Positions 46,778 to 57,835 of a stretch of 64,000 nt of DNA are shown here, one piece after another. The stretch covers positions 26,795,097 to 26,859,096 of the forward strand of contig CM064732.1 in assembly GCA_032717465.1 (NCBI GenBank), in the 5' to 3' direction. This stretch comes from Coenobita brevimanus. Taxonomy: Eukaryota; Arthropoda; Malacostraca; Decapoda; Coenobitidae. The position numbers and the translations under genes are program-made. The notes below the pieces were generated by a model. That model made no database searches and was not told the origin of the DNA. It worked only from the letters and a program-made list of their open reading frames with translations. Numbering within the stretch: position 1 is the stretch's first letter; each line of letters opens with the position of its first letter.

Positions 46778-48787
46778 CGTCACCATTATCATCAGCCATT
46801 GCAAGTCAACTGCTGAACAAAGGCCTCCCCCAACCTTCTCCACCAACTTCTTGACTGTGAGTGTTTGTGCCATATTTTGCCTGCAAACTTTTGTATATCA
46901 TCTCTCCACCTCCTGTCTGGCCTTGTTCTCCTATGCTTACAATCTCCTGAGTCCAGTTAGTCAGTCTCTTGCTCCATCGGTTATCCCTTGTTATTGCTAC
47001 ATGACCTTCCCACCTCCATTTTTTTTTTTTATAACTACGGTAATTTTTTTGACATTAGTCTGTTATCCCACCTAACTTGCTCTTTTCCTGTATCTTAATA
47101 TTTCCAACACTCATCTTTTCATTGCCTTTTGAGAATGGATTAATTGATTTTCCATAGATTTTGAAAGTTTCCAGGTCTCACCACAGTACGTCATAGCTGG
47201 AATTATACATTCGTTTTACACTTTTCGTTTCATACATATTTTCATGGTACTTTTCATGATGTGTCTGTCTTTACTGGAAGCTTTCCATCGAGTTGTAATG
47301 CATCTTTTTATTTCGCTATCATGGTCTTTCGTTAATTTTAGTATTTGCAGCAAGTAACTGTACTCCTCCACTACTTCAAGAATGTCTTCGCTTATTCTGT
47401 TGACGCTCTTTTGTGAATTTGGATTAAACATTAGTGTTGTTCCGGTTCATCTTTAACCCTTCATTGAGATTTTCTCTGTTCAGGTACTTAACATTTCTTG
47501 TAATGCCTCTGCTGTCTCTGACATTAGGACGGTGCCATATGGAAATCTTAAATTATTTAGCTTTTCTCCATCTATGTTTACTATTTTGTTTTCCCAGTCA
47601 AGCTTTCTGAAAATACTTTTTAGGCATGTTGTAAATAAGTTTGATGAAATTGTATCTCCTTGATGCACTCCCTTCTCAATCTTAAATTTTTCTAGTCTTT
47701 ATGTAGTTTAATGCGTCAGTCACCGCTTGAGTTTGCGAGCAGTTTTACAATGTTCTCATTTACTCCTTGTTCTTGCAATGAATTTATAATTGCTATGTTC
47801 TCTCAAGCACCTTCTCGTAAAAAAGAAAACCTAAACACAATGGTTTATTATATTCTGTAGATTTCCCAGTTAGTTTATTCATTGTGTGTAAATGATCAGT
47901 AGTCTAATACCAGCTTCGGAATCCTGCCTGATCATGAGGTTGGTTTACTCCAAATTAGATGTTATTCTCTTTGTGAGGAATTTAGTGAAGATTTTCTAAA
48001 AAACTGACAATAAGTTAATGGGTCCATAGTAGGATCTGAGTCGTCTTTATTGTAATGTAAAATAACTATCGCATTACACCATGTTTTGGAAAAATTTTTA
48101 TAATACGCTGAGAAAAAAGGTGGCAGGTCTGTTTTGTACTTCTACATCCAAGAGTAAATCTGGTACTATTCTATCTTCTTGGGCCATCCCTCGTTTCATT
48201 TTATTATGATTATTATTATTATTTTTTCAGAGATGTTTAGGCCTACTTCGTCTGGTATTATCTCAGGCATTTCACTTGCGTCAACTGAGTTAGCTATTGG
48301 TACTAGTGTCTATCATTCATACAGTTCTTTGTAAAATTCTTCAACTCTTTTCACCATATTATCTCTGCATTTAGTGACATCGCCATTTTTACCCTTCAGT
48401 GATATATTTTGTCGCTTTCCTAGTGCATTTTACTTCGGACCTGGTTCAGACTTTTTCCTTTTTCGATTATTTATCTTTATCTGATCTATGTTTCTCTTTC
48501 TTTTTCTTCTCTCTGTCTTTTGTTTATAAGCTTATGTAGTTCCTCTCTTCTGTTTCATCTTTCTTCGTTTTCACTTTCATTTTCTTCCTTTATTTCATGA
48601 CCTCCAAGGTCTTTTCCGAATATTTGTTTGTTTTGAATATATTACCTTTCCCTACTACCTTCGCTGATTCTCTTAGCATATTTGTTAGACTATCATTCAA
48701 ATCATGTAAGTCACACTCCGCTTTACTTAGAGCCAGAAATCTGCTTTGTATTTCTACTTGAAAGGCTGCTTTCTTTTTGCTTACTTA
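46775..48787 (-). pseudogene. RTE-like LINE copy 2, 3' half
   Basis: Minus strand. 47668-47480 gives HQGDTISSNLFTTCLKSIFR, the RT motif B region, followed by a motif-C relic (RFPYGTVLMSETAE, ADD lost). 47431-47216 gives SEIKRCITTRWKA and KICMKRKV, the segment after the palm. The 3' end near 46775-46860 carries GCCATTGCAAGTCAACTGCTG and AAAGGCCTCCCCCAAC, a motif I associate with arthropod RTE-type 3' regions. Many stops. It continues at 50100-51715 beyond an insertion. Confidence 0.7.
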
Positions 48788-49315
48788 TATTACCACCCTA
48801 GTTGCGAAGCGAGTGGGGTGGTAATGTTTTCAGTAGTGGAATTGGCTGGCTGGCTTTGTTTGTTTATGGGTACACAATATATCTCATGAATGGCTTGAGC
48901 TATCAACATGAAACTTTTAGGGTAACAATATATGATCAAAATTTTGGACAAGTTCGAAAATGGGCACTCGAAGTCAATATCAAGGTCATCCAAACGGCTG
49001 TCAAACGTCAATAATTGACCTTTGATGACCTTGACCTTGACCTCGAGTAACCATTTAGAACTCGTTCAAGATTTTGGCCACATCTTGATACCCTGAAAGT
49101 TTCATGCTAATAGCTCGAGCCGTTCATGAAATATCTTGTTTATCCGCACACAAACAATGCCAGCCAGCCAACCACATCATTGAGAATATTACCATTTCGC
49201 TTCCTTATCACCCGAGTTGCGAAACGAGCTGAGTGGTAATGTTTTCAGTTGTAAGTTTGGCTGGCTGGCATTGTTATCGCTCACATTTACCAAGCTTTTG
49301 CCCGCCTCTTTGTGT

Positions 49316-49377
<62 letters not shown>

Positions 49378-49783
49378 CCATTATATCTCATGAACGGCTT
49401 GAGCTATCAACATGAAACCTTCAGGGTATCAAGATATGAGCAAAATCTTGGACGAGTTCAAAAATGGGTAGTCGGGGTTAAAGTCAAGGTCACCAAAATG
49501 GCTGGCAAATGTCAACCAGCTTTTGTCGCCCACCTTTAGCACCATTGTATTTCATGAACGGCTTGAGCTATCAACATGAAGCATTCAGGGTATCAAGATA
49601 CGGCCAAAATCTTCGATGATTTCGAAAATGGGCAGTCAGGATCTAGGTCAAGGTCACCAAAATAGCAACCAAAGGTCAACTAGTTTTTATTGCCCGCATT
49701 TAGCACCGTTATTTCTCAAGAACGACTTAAGATATTAGCATGAAACCTTCAGGGCATCAAGACATGGCTAAAATATTCCAGGC
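48788..49783. mobile_element. Foldback plus tandem repeat insertion in the RTE copy
   Basis: 48788-49208 is a stem-loop: CACCCTAGTTGCGAAGCGAG, GTGGTAATGTTTTC and GGCTGGCTGGC at the left recur inverted at 49140-49210 (GCCAGCCAGCC, ATTACCATTTCGC). A second head starts at 49210 (CACCCGAGTTGCGAAACGAG) and is followed by three diverged units of about 170 bp, each with CTTGAGCTATCAACATGAAAC, GGGTATCAAGATA and AAGGTCACCAAAATGGC. It contains a (TG)n array 49318-49373. No coding content. Confidence 0.7.
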
Positions 49784-50060
49784 CCCCCCAACTCCCCCGG
49801 GGGTTTAGCCGCCCTCAGGCTTCCTCTGGGGTGGGGCCCCCGGGTACCCTAGGGAAGGGTGCCCTTGTCCGCCCGTCCCGACTGGGGGGGAGGACGCCGC
49901 CCCCCCCCCCGGCGGCAGCGGCGCTTGTAACCTGGCCAACAGCATATTCTGGAGGGCGATTGGCATTCGGCTCCAGAATGCTTTTCTTTCATTTTGTGTG
50001 TTTTTCATCCTAAATTTACTCAAAATCAGAAATGCAGGTGCAAAATGTTGTGCCAAGGAA
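49784..50060. repeat. GC-rich insertion segment
   Basis: Begins with the palindromic run CCCCCGGGGG and has GGGGCCCCCGGGTACCC and a poly-C stretch; the later part (CTGGAGGGCGATTGGCATTC) is more complex. Origin unknown; it lies between the foldback and the resumption of the RTE copy. Confidence 0.45.
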
Positions 50061-50589
50061 AAACTTTTCGGCTTCGCAGATGATGAGATCCCATCGTGAG
50101 ATGGCTTTATTTGGGGATATTCCTTCATTTTTAATCATCCTCGTCCATTCACTTCTGAAATTGAATTTGATATGCAACCCACCATTCTGTAGTCACTTCC
50201 TACATTTGCCTTATTGATAACCATAACATTTATGATCACGTTTTTCTTATCTGCTATAATGAAGTCAATTTCACTCTTTATTTTTCTATCTGGATTTCTC
50301 CAGGTCCATTTTCTCACTGTTCTTTTGTGAAAGAATGTGTTCTTTATTCTCATGTTTTACATTTCAGCAAAATTTACCACCATTTCTCTGCCTTCATTCA
50401 GTTCTCCCACTCCAAATTTTCCCATATAATCTTCTCCATTTTTCGGTTTTCCAACATTTGCTCTGGTCTCCCATGAGTGTTGTATGTGTTGCTTTTCTTC
50501 TTACATAATCTGGGAGGTGTCATGATAGAATGTTTCTATTTCCTCATCTGAGCTTTAAAAGTCAGTGCATATACTTGTATTACTTTCAG

Positions 50590-50590
<1 letters not shown>

Positions 50591-50666
<76 letters not shown>
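50591..50666. repeat. (TA)n microsatellite
   Basis: 76-bp TA tract inside the RTE relic; copy 1 has no TA tract at the equivalent point. Confidence 0.95.
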
Positions 50667-50668
<2 letters not shown>

Positions 50669-50713
50669 CCTTATTACAATCCATGCCTCTTTGTCAGATA
50701 CACTGTAATTTAA

Positions 50714-51306
50714 TCCGTACCCTCCCGACATCGTATGTCGTATGACAGCACATCATAGCTGCTGTGGACCCGCTGTCGTACGCTGTACGATTTGCAATTG
50801 CAAGGCACATTGTGTGCACATTTTTCAGATTTCGCGGATGATTCTTGGCAGGCAGACGCGTGAGACCTTCCTCTAGTCACGTGTATGTTAGTGGAAGCAA
50901 CAGTATCAGCTAGTCAAATGTACCAGAAATTGGCGATTTATGGCTGGTACCATTATGAACCTACATTTTTTTCACCCATTTTTTTATATATATACCACAA
51001 TATTGTTGCTGTATATGTACTTTTGTGACAAATAAATGTAAACATATGTATTTAGGTTGCTTATGATTAGTTACCCTCCTCCTTCCCCCTGTAGAAAATG
51101 GAGTAGCAGCACCGGCCCGGCCACAGAACACCTGGCTGAGGTGAGGGGAGACCCACCTTAGGAGCACTTAGGGGTGACAGGAGCAACTTTCTTGACGATT
51201 TTCATTAGTTTCTCACCAAAAGGGAATGTTGACCAAAAAAAGAAATTGAATATTAACCGGGTTTTCGTGGGGTGGGGGGGGCCTGAAAAAACTGGAAGGG
51301 TACAGG
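50714..51306. mobile_element. TTAA-flanked MITE in the RTE copy
   Basis: 593 bp bounded by TTAA at 50710-50713 and 51307-51310. Ends TCCGTACCCTCCC and complement CCTGTACCCTTCC are imperfect inverted repeats. RTE copy 1 around 26160-26180 has the unoccupied arrangement. The right part contains GTTTCTCACCAAAAGGGAATG, close to the CTCACCAAAAGCGGATG motif of the three TTAA MITEs farther right, suggesting kinship. Confidence 0.75.
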
Positions 51307-51721
51307 TTAACAATGTTGCCTGCGAGATTTCTGTTAATCAGAAATCCTACATCACTATCCCTTTCAGTTGGCCTTCCTATGAAGTAAAATAGGTTGTTGC
51401 TGACTTGGAGCTGAATTAGTTTTTCTTATCTTCAGTGGATCTCGCTCAAACCTATAGCATCCTGTCAAATGTTTTGTTAATATGTCATTAAATTATCAAG
51501 TTTGTAATCTACCAAGCTTTTTACATTGTACATATAGCTCTTCACTGATTACAGTTTGTTTAATATCCCAGTCTATAATATGCCGAGACAGTGCCAACTC
51601 ACTTTTGGTGGCACACTGCCCACAAGCACAGGACACAGCGCAGTTCGACTTTTAGTAGACGATGATCCAACAGAAATGCCCGTCAAACTGTATGCAATAG
51701 AATTCATGTGAGGTTGGAAGG

Positions 51722-51936
51722 ATTGTGGCAAATTATCTCACTTCCTTGCCTCATAGTTTCTGGTGAGATGAAATTTTTGTGCCATCTGATTCAGTACGTT
51801 CAGTGGAGCCCTATATATCTGTAGGTGGTCCCATGGTCCTCGCTGTTGATGACGGTATCTCGTATATCTACAAGGCCTTCCCCTATCTGTCACCTACCCT
51901 GGGACGTGCCAGGTGGCAGTGGGCTTCTGCCCTTGG

Positions 51937-52002
<66 letters not shown>

Positions 52003-52078
52003 TTACAGAACACACATCCACATTATATCACATTGCCTTAAACCAGCTATCCTCTCTCAATAAAACACCGATCTTGTC
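51722..52078. other. Unassigned DNA and (TA)n tract
   Basis: No gene recognised; a 60-bp TA array spans 51940-52000. Confidence 0.5.
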
Positions 52079-54232
52079 ATTACATATCATACACATTCCA
52101 TAACACATCCCTGCTCTCCCCCCCTCATAGAATGAACCATGGCTGCTGCTATACTGGGAATTAGTGCAGTGGTTACTCGGGCAACCACCACTGGCAGGGC
52201 TGGGTCATCTGCACAGGGCTTTCCCGGTCGTCAGCAAGTGACTGTGCCACCTCCAGTGTTGCAGCGCCCTAAATCTGCTCGTCAGTGCGGTAAAATTTTC
52301 TTTTGCAATAGTAGGGGACTTCACACCAACATCAACTCTGTTCAAAGTTTCCTCCAGTTTGAATCCCCTGACCTGCTATTTTTGACAGAGACACAAGTAA
52401 GCTCCACATCTGATTTAGCTAGATTTAATTTTCCTGGTTATATCTTGATTCAAAATTTCAGACCCAAAGGAGGCGTATGTTGCCTTGCTAAATCAGAAAT
52501 TGCCCTGGAGGAGATTACTAAATTTAACTGTCCTTATTTCGACTATTCCATACACAAATTAAATTTTTTTGGTAAAGTTAAGTATTTCTTTTGTGTTTGT
52601 CGTTCCCCTAATGCCCCTCCAGAGCCGAGTTTATTTGACTCTGTCTTCACAGCTACGTGTCCTCAACATTAATACTGCATCAGAAATTACTATTCTGGGT
52701 GATTTTAATGTCCTGAACTGATGACTCTGGTCTTGAATGTGGGCTATTTGCAGACTCATTCATCTCACCCAGTTAGTCAACCCACCCGTGTACCAGACAA
52801 ACCCGATCAAAATCCCCATCTATTGGACTTGTTTCTAACAATCAGTTCAGATAATTGTAATCTCAAAGTGAAGTCCCCCCTTGGATCCTCGGATCATTGT
52901 CTGATTCAAGCCACCAGTTTAACACCTACGGCACCCTCCTGCTCTGAACCTGTCGTGGTGACTAAATGGCACTATGATAGGGCAGACTGGGAGGGACTCC
53001 ATAAATTTTTCGTGGATGTTCCTTGGACCTCCTTTTTCTCCCAAGATGCAAATTCCACATTGGGCCACATACAGGATTTCATAAAAGTCGGCATGGAAAC
53101 ATTCATTCCCCATCATAGTTACAGAAAAAGATGCAATTCTCCTAAATTGTTTGACCAGTTGTGCTAGAATAACAGAACACAATAGCCTATAACACTTATA
53201 CAAGGACTAAAACCAAAGAAGCCTTTAACTATTATAGAAATATCAGAAACCATGCCAAAACTATTATCAATCTTTCTAAATCAAACTTTCTACATAGACA
53301 GACTAACAAACTACTAAACAACCCAAATGATAACAAAATATTCTGGTCAACCCTTAATTAATTCAAAACTAACTTCACTTCCACCTCTTCCATTCCACCT
53401 TTACAGTCCCTCAATGGAAATCTAGTAAGTGACCCACGTGGAAAAGCCAGACTTCTTGTTGACATTTTTTTCAACAAACTCAACCCGAAATACAGAAAAT
53501 CACATTATTCCTGTACTTGATTTTGATTCTCCTCAAATACCTCCTTTCATGATTCACACCAGATTTGTACAAGCTGCATTACAGAATCTCTCAGCAGACA
53601 AAGCTACTGGTCCCGATGAAATTCCTTTAATAGTACTTAAAAATTGTTCCTCGTGTTGGCTCCTGTATTGGCAAAATTATTCCACTTATGCATTTGTACC
53701 TCAAGTTTTCCAGCCTCTTGGAAAGAAGCAAATATCCATCCTTTTTCTAAAAAGGGGGCAACTTTTGATCCATCAAACTATAGACCAGTTGTAATAACTT
53801 CCATTCTCGGTAAGGTTTTTGAGACACTAATTAACAAACACATAATCAAGCATCTAGAAATCAATAAATTAATCAAGCAATATGGGTTTAGACAAGAACG
53901 TTCAGCTGTAGACATGCTTTGCCTTCTTACCCATCAGATTAACAAAACAATAGACCAACACAGTGAAACACACACAATAGCACTTGCTATATCAAAAGCA
54001 TTTGACAGAGTATGGCGCCGGGCCTTATTGTCTAAGGTGTCACACTATGGCCTTGCATCACTGGTTCCTGTAATTTCTTCTTACCTTTATAATAGAAAAA
54101 TGCTAGTGATGGTAGATGGAATTTATTCTCAGTTTCATTCCATAAATGCTGGCATACCTCAGGGATCAGTTTTGGCGCCAACCCTCTTTCTCATTCATAT
54201 AAATGACCTCCTATCTGTCACAGGTTGCAGAC
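52079..54232 (+). pseudogene. LINE-B copy 3 (endonuclease and RT, broken)
   Basis: Plus-strand copy, the only LINE-B here with the 5' part. 52139-52672 (177 residues, ATGGCTGCTGCTATACTG start) holds the APE endonuclease N-terminus: FCNSRGLHTNINSVQSFL, DLLFLTETQVS and YILIQNFRPKGG. After a frameshift, 52721-53167 has HLLDLFLTISSD and SPLGSSDHCLIQ (endonuclease SDH). RT follows: SADKATGPDEIPLIVLKN, SKKGATFDPSNYRPVVITS, IKQYGFRQERSAVDML, SKAFDRVW and INAGIPQGSVLAPTLFLIHI. It stops after NDLLSVT, before the ADD box, where a hAT relic begins. At least four frameshifts. Confidence 0.85.
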
Positions 54233-54239
54233 AGTAACT

Positions 54240-55620
54240 AAAGAGCCTGTAATTTTTCAAACATTTCGCTACCGGTATTGCACTTAATTAATAACACTGA
54301 ACGGACAGAAGTGACACCAAGTTGAGATCTGTTCACAGTGAAATAATCCGGCAGTGCTGAAAACTCGCTCTGATGGAGCAGATGTAGCAGTACACCCAAT
54401 TACCTCTCTTGCAAGGTTCTTCAGTTGATGCAAAGCTTGTGACACTTCTTTCCAGTATAGCACTGGATCACAGGAAAATGGCTGAGTTCCTTTTACTACA
54501 TAATGCTTCAACAAATGACTCACTGACACTGTGCTTCCCTCTGATCCATGTTGATTTTGGAGCTTTGCTGAACATTTTGGTATAAAAGACAACAGTCTGT
54601 GTCTTTTTGATTCCAGTAATCGTTTTGCTAGATCATCCTTGTCACACTCTTTATTCATTGTTGACCCCTCATGAACCACCTCCAATTCTTCAAGCATTTC
54701 TTTGACATATGCCAGCATTGGTCCTTCTGCTTTTGTGATGAATGCAAGTCCAGTTTGAACCTAGGGTCCACAAATGCTGCCACTTGAACATCTCTCATTT
54801 CCAAGTATGGATTCAATCTTTTCTTGACAGAGTCCAATAGCACTTTAGCCAGTTGTTCACAGTAGTGTAATTTGATATGAATTAGATTCTCCAGTGAGTG
54901 TTTATGTCCCTGAAGCACTGGTTCAATTGCAATTACAGTATGGTCACCTTCTTCTGTCCCTCCACAAGTTCCGTGGCCTCGTGAAAAGGATCGAGGACAA
55001 TCACAAGCTCCTTTAAGGTAGAAATCTCCACTGGCATGATTTTCTTACTCCTCTGCTCTCTCTGGGAAAGAAGATCAATTGCACCTCTACAGTGTTCTTG
55101 AGTATAGATTTCACCATTTTCAGCTGCGAATTCTATCTTGTCACATTTTGTGTCTGGAGAACAATCCCTTTAGATCGAAGGTACAGAGCAGCTACCGTTG
55201 ATTTCCTCATTGAGTTGATCAAGGATGCAATTTTCTGCAGCATTGACGAGGGTAGTGAATTTTTTACATTTGGGTGAGTAAACCCATATCTCAGGCACAG
55301 TTGCTGGGTATGTGCAAAGCATCCCATTCTTTGTGGATGGTAAATCAGTATATCTAAGCAAATATCCCCATCAGTGATGAGGTGACATGAATTTCCAGCC
55401 CCCTCTTCTTCTTGATCTATGTCGATACTTGGCAAGGAAATGTCAATGCATTCACCATTAAGATGCATTATCTGCTACAACGTTCTTTACTTTACCTTGA
55501 ATACTGAACCGATTGACAGTTTCCTCATAGGCTGATGCAATGTTAAATGTTATGTGTCGGCCTTCTGAATTATCACAGCCAAAGACACGAGACTCCAGTT
55601 CCCAGTCTCTGTTATCATAG
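54240..55620 (-). pseudogene. hAT transposase relic (hAT-2)
   Basis: Minus strand, colinear blocks: 55697-55458 (NRDWELESRVFGC, VKNVVADNAS), 55468-55133 (MGCFAHTQQLCLRYGF, the conserved CFAHTLQL block), 54918-54655 (VAAFVDPRFKLDL) and 54718-54284 (DPVLYWKEVSQALHQLKNLA, then TATSAPSERVFSTAG, the hAT dimerisation domain). This corresponds to most of an AC9/ZBED4-like transposase lacking the BED finger. Frames overlap with shifts and stops. I could not define TIRs, so whether it truncates LINE-B by insertion is inference. Confidence 0.8.
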
Positions 55621-55621
55621 T

Positions 55622-55990
55622 TCACTGATGGAAGGAGAGTGTGTGTGTGAGCCGTGAGGAATGTGTGTCTAGGAGAGAGCCCTGCACAGCTACACATTCC
55701 GGCCCAGTGACGTCCCTAGCTTCGGGACCCTTCAGTGTCCGGTGGAGACAGAATTCAACTGTCTCACCCTCGCCCAATGAGTGCTGGAGGCGTCGTGATG
55801 TGGGAGCAGCGATCCCCAGATGGTGTACAAACACCTCAGTGCCAGTGTCCTGGCACCTGATGAATCCATATCCCAGCTTCATGCTGTACCATTTCACGGT
55901 GTTTAAGATGGTCTGCCCTCGTGGTGACTCCTCTGTGCCTGTGGTGGCCCCCCTCAATAAGTCGAAGGCCGAGGTAGCTGTAGAAGGCAT
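55622..55990 (-). CDS. Cold-shock-domain (Y-box type) protein, single-exon ORF
   Basis: 122 residues. Residues about 28-105 are a cold-shock domain: TVKWYSMKLGYGFIRCQDTG (RNP1-like GYGFI with the preceding KW), then VFVHHLGIA (RNP2-like), GEGETVEFCLH, GPEARDVTGPECVAVQG. The order and spacing match animal Y-box proteins, which bind single-stranded nucleic acid and mRNA. The region upstream of the ATG looks like ordinary untranslated sequence. After AVQGS the Y-box basic/aromatic tail is missing; the frame soon enters hAT-2 sequence. It could be a truncated processed copy, an exon of a host gene, or cargo captured by hAT-2. Identification of the domain is firm, status as a working gene is not. 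Confidence 0.7.
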   Translation of the reverse strand: MPSTATSAFDLLRGATTGTEESPRGQTILNTVKWYSMKLGYGFIRCQDTGTEVFVHHLGIAAPTSRRLQHSLGEGETVEFCLHRTLKGPEARDVTGPECVAVQGSLLDTHSSRLTHTLSFHQ

Positions 55991-56090
55991 GGCTGTAGAG
56001 ATGTTACCACCACTGCTGCTGGACAGGAATGTGTCAAGCCTTCTCTCTCTGTGCCTCTTTATTCAATCCAACCTCTCCCAAGCAACCTGA

Positions 56091-56380
56091 GTAGGAGGAG
56101 TTCTCTGGTGATGCTGGCATCAGTGACTGGTAAAATCTAGGGATTAGGGAGGAGCAAGGGCTCTGGACTATACCTCTCTTCCACCACGAGATTCCGAGCC
56201 TTGGCATTTTCTGGTCAAAGGGGGACTAGGAGCTGAGTCAGGTCCCATGAGAGAACAGGTGTTTGAGACAAGGTCAGTAGAACTGTCAAAACATGAATTA
56301 GGTTGGTTAATCCCGGGGCACCATAATCCCATAAAGACAGCTTGGTACAGGGTTACCTTACTAGTACCACTTTCCTCCTC
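56091..56380. other. Unassigned DNA
   Basis: No recognisable element between the cold-shock ORF upstream region and the AATTA-rich stretch. Confidence 0.4.
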
Positions 56381-56384
56381 TTTC

Positions 56385-56500
56385 ACAATTACAATTGTTA
56401 CAATTAACTTATCAATTAATTAATTACAATCACAATTACATTAATATTATTTTCAATTGCAATTATAATTACAACTACTACAGTATAAAACTGTAATTAA
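56385..56500. repeat. (ACAATT)n-like degenerate repeat
   Basis: Imperfect ACAATTACAATT repeat; it resumes at 57400-57440 beyond the TTAA element, so one repeat was split by the insertion. Confidence 0.8.
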
Positions 56501-57395
56501 CCCCTAGGTGCTGGTTCACATAATATGACGTGTTGGCAGAGGTCTACGGTCCACGTCATTTGACGCGTTACTTTTCGAGGGCATGTTTGAAAGTCATAGC
56601 GCACCAGAGTGTTCTCCTGGCATGGCTGGTGCATGGGGTCACGTTGGCTGGCCGGGGATGGGTGGGAAGGCAGCCCAGCAGGGAGGAGGGCTGTGGTGGA
56701 GTGTGGTGGGAGGCCGGCGTAGGGAGAGTGTGGCCTTGGAACCAGCTGATACTGGTTCGGGGTAGGGATAGGGGTCAGGAGGGTGGGGTGGGGTAGTGGG
56801 GAGGGCTACTAGGGGGCCATGAGAGGTGTGGGGGAGAGTGTATGGGTGTTTGAAAACACTTGTACTGACCATAGCCAGCCGTTAAGGAGTATCACATTGT
56901 CAAGAAGTACTAAAAACAGTAATATAGTAATGTAAATAACTGTGAATACCTAAATAGACATAAGTTTGTTAAAAAAAAAAAATAAATATCATGGAAAACA
57001 TAAAATAAGCCAATCTTTATTAGTTACTTTCTTGTGTTTTTTTGCTATTTTAGTTGTAATATTGTGTTCATATGGCATTGTGAATTAGTGAGAGAAACAA
57101 AGACACACTCAACACTTATTCTGGCATGAGATATCATCCCTCCTCCCTCCACCATCCACCACCAACACACTACCGTGACTTTGAACATGCTCAGCCCAGT
57201 TGCCACGCACCTGCACCCTCACACCACACCACCACCTCCAAATTGCCAACAGAGTGTAGGTACGCGCATTTTATGTATTTTTGTCATTTGTGATTGATTT
57301 GTAATTTAAAAAATTATTTTGGGGAAAATCGATTATCCTAAAAATAACCCAGTTCTGGGACATGCAAAGGTCTACCCATGTCCAATGCATAGGGG
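56501..57395. mobile_element. TTAA-flanked MITE in an ACAATT repeat
   Basis: 895 bp bounded by TTAA (56497-56500, 57396-57399). Ends CCCCTAGGTGCTGG and complement CCCCTATGCATTGG share CCCCTA and have subterminal GGTCTAC(G/C)..TCCA motifs on both sides. The flanking ACAATT repeat is continuous if the element is removed. The interior is GC-rich on the left (GGGAGGAGGGCTG) and has no recognised coding sequence. Confidence 0.7.
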
Positions 57396-57429
57396 TTAAT
57401 TAAAATTCATCTAAATTACAATTACAATT

Positions 57430-57625
57430 ACTCCAACCCTTCCACCACCCACACCGTCCGGGAAAACCATCGAGAAAAAGACAAAGAAATCATGATTCTT
57501 AGAAAGAACAAGCACTGAAATTTATAGGACAGGCAGAAGAGAAAAGCCTATGCACAATGAAATATCTATTCTACAGATGTGTAAAGGAAAGAGCTTACAG
57601 AATCGCTGAATGATATCATTACTGA
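57430..57625 (-). repeat. LINE-C 3' end fragment
   Basis: Complement matches 15490-15690: TGTAAGCTCTTTCCTTTACA, TTCTGCCTGTCCTATAA and GTTCTTTCTAAGAA blocks. A 3'-only, 5'-truncated remnant. Confidence 0.65.
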
Positions 57626-57629
57626 CCTA

Positions 57630-57745
57630 AGAAACTTGGATTGTTGTACAGAATCCAAAACTTCTTCACTGACGAGCAGTTAGCTATAATTGACAAGTCT
57701 TGTATGCTCTCAGCTGAAATACTGTTCACCCTTGTGGAATGGATT
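57630..57745 (+). pseudogene. LINE-B C-terminal fragment
   Basis: LYRIQNFFTDEQLAIIDKS followed by a shifted VEYCSPL-like block matches 19560-19620 on the complement. About 115 bp only. Confidence 0.7.
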
Positions 57746-57835
57746 TGTTTTTATGTGAGGAAGAAGGAACTAAAGGCCATGAGCCTGCAATTATTGTTCC
57801 TACCAAGAGAGAAACAAAATACAAGACAGTCAAAT

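Larger units (their letters stand above)
50100..51715 (-). pseudogene. RTE-like LINE copy 2, endonuclease half
   Basis: Minus strand. 50353-50135 encodes MRIKNTFFHKRTVRKWTW, SEIDFIIADKKN and GSDYRMVGC, homologous to copy 1 (25710-26135), with the catalytic SDH changed to SDY. 51310-51715 aligns with 26180-26575 of copy 1. The copy is interrupted by a TA tract (50591-50666) and a TTAA MITE (50714-51306). Confidence 0.75.

Noticed and set aside
56530..56872. Gly/Trp- or Pro-rich ORFs in the 56501-57395 element
   Set aside because: Compositional, without homology, and within a TTAA-flanked non-coding element.
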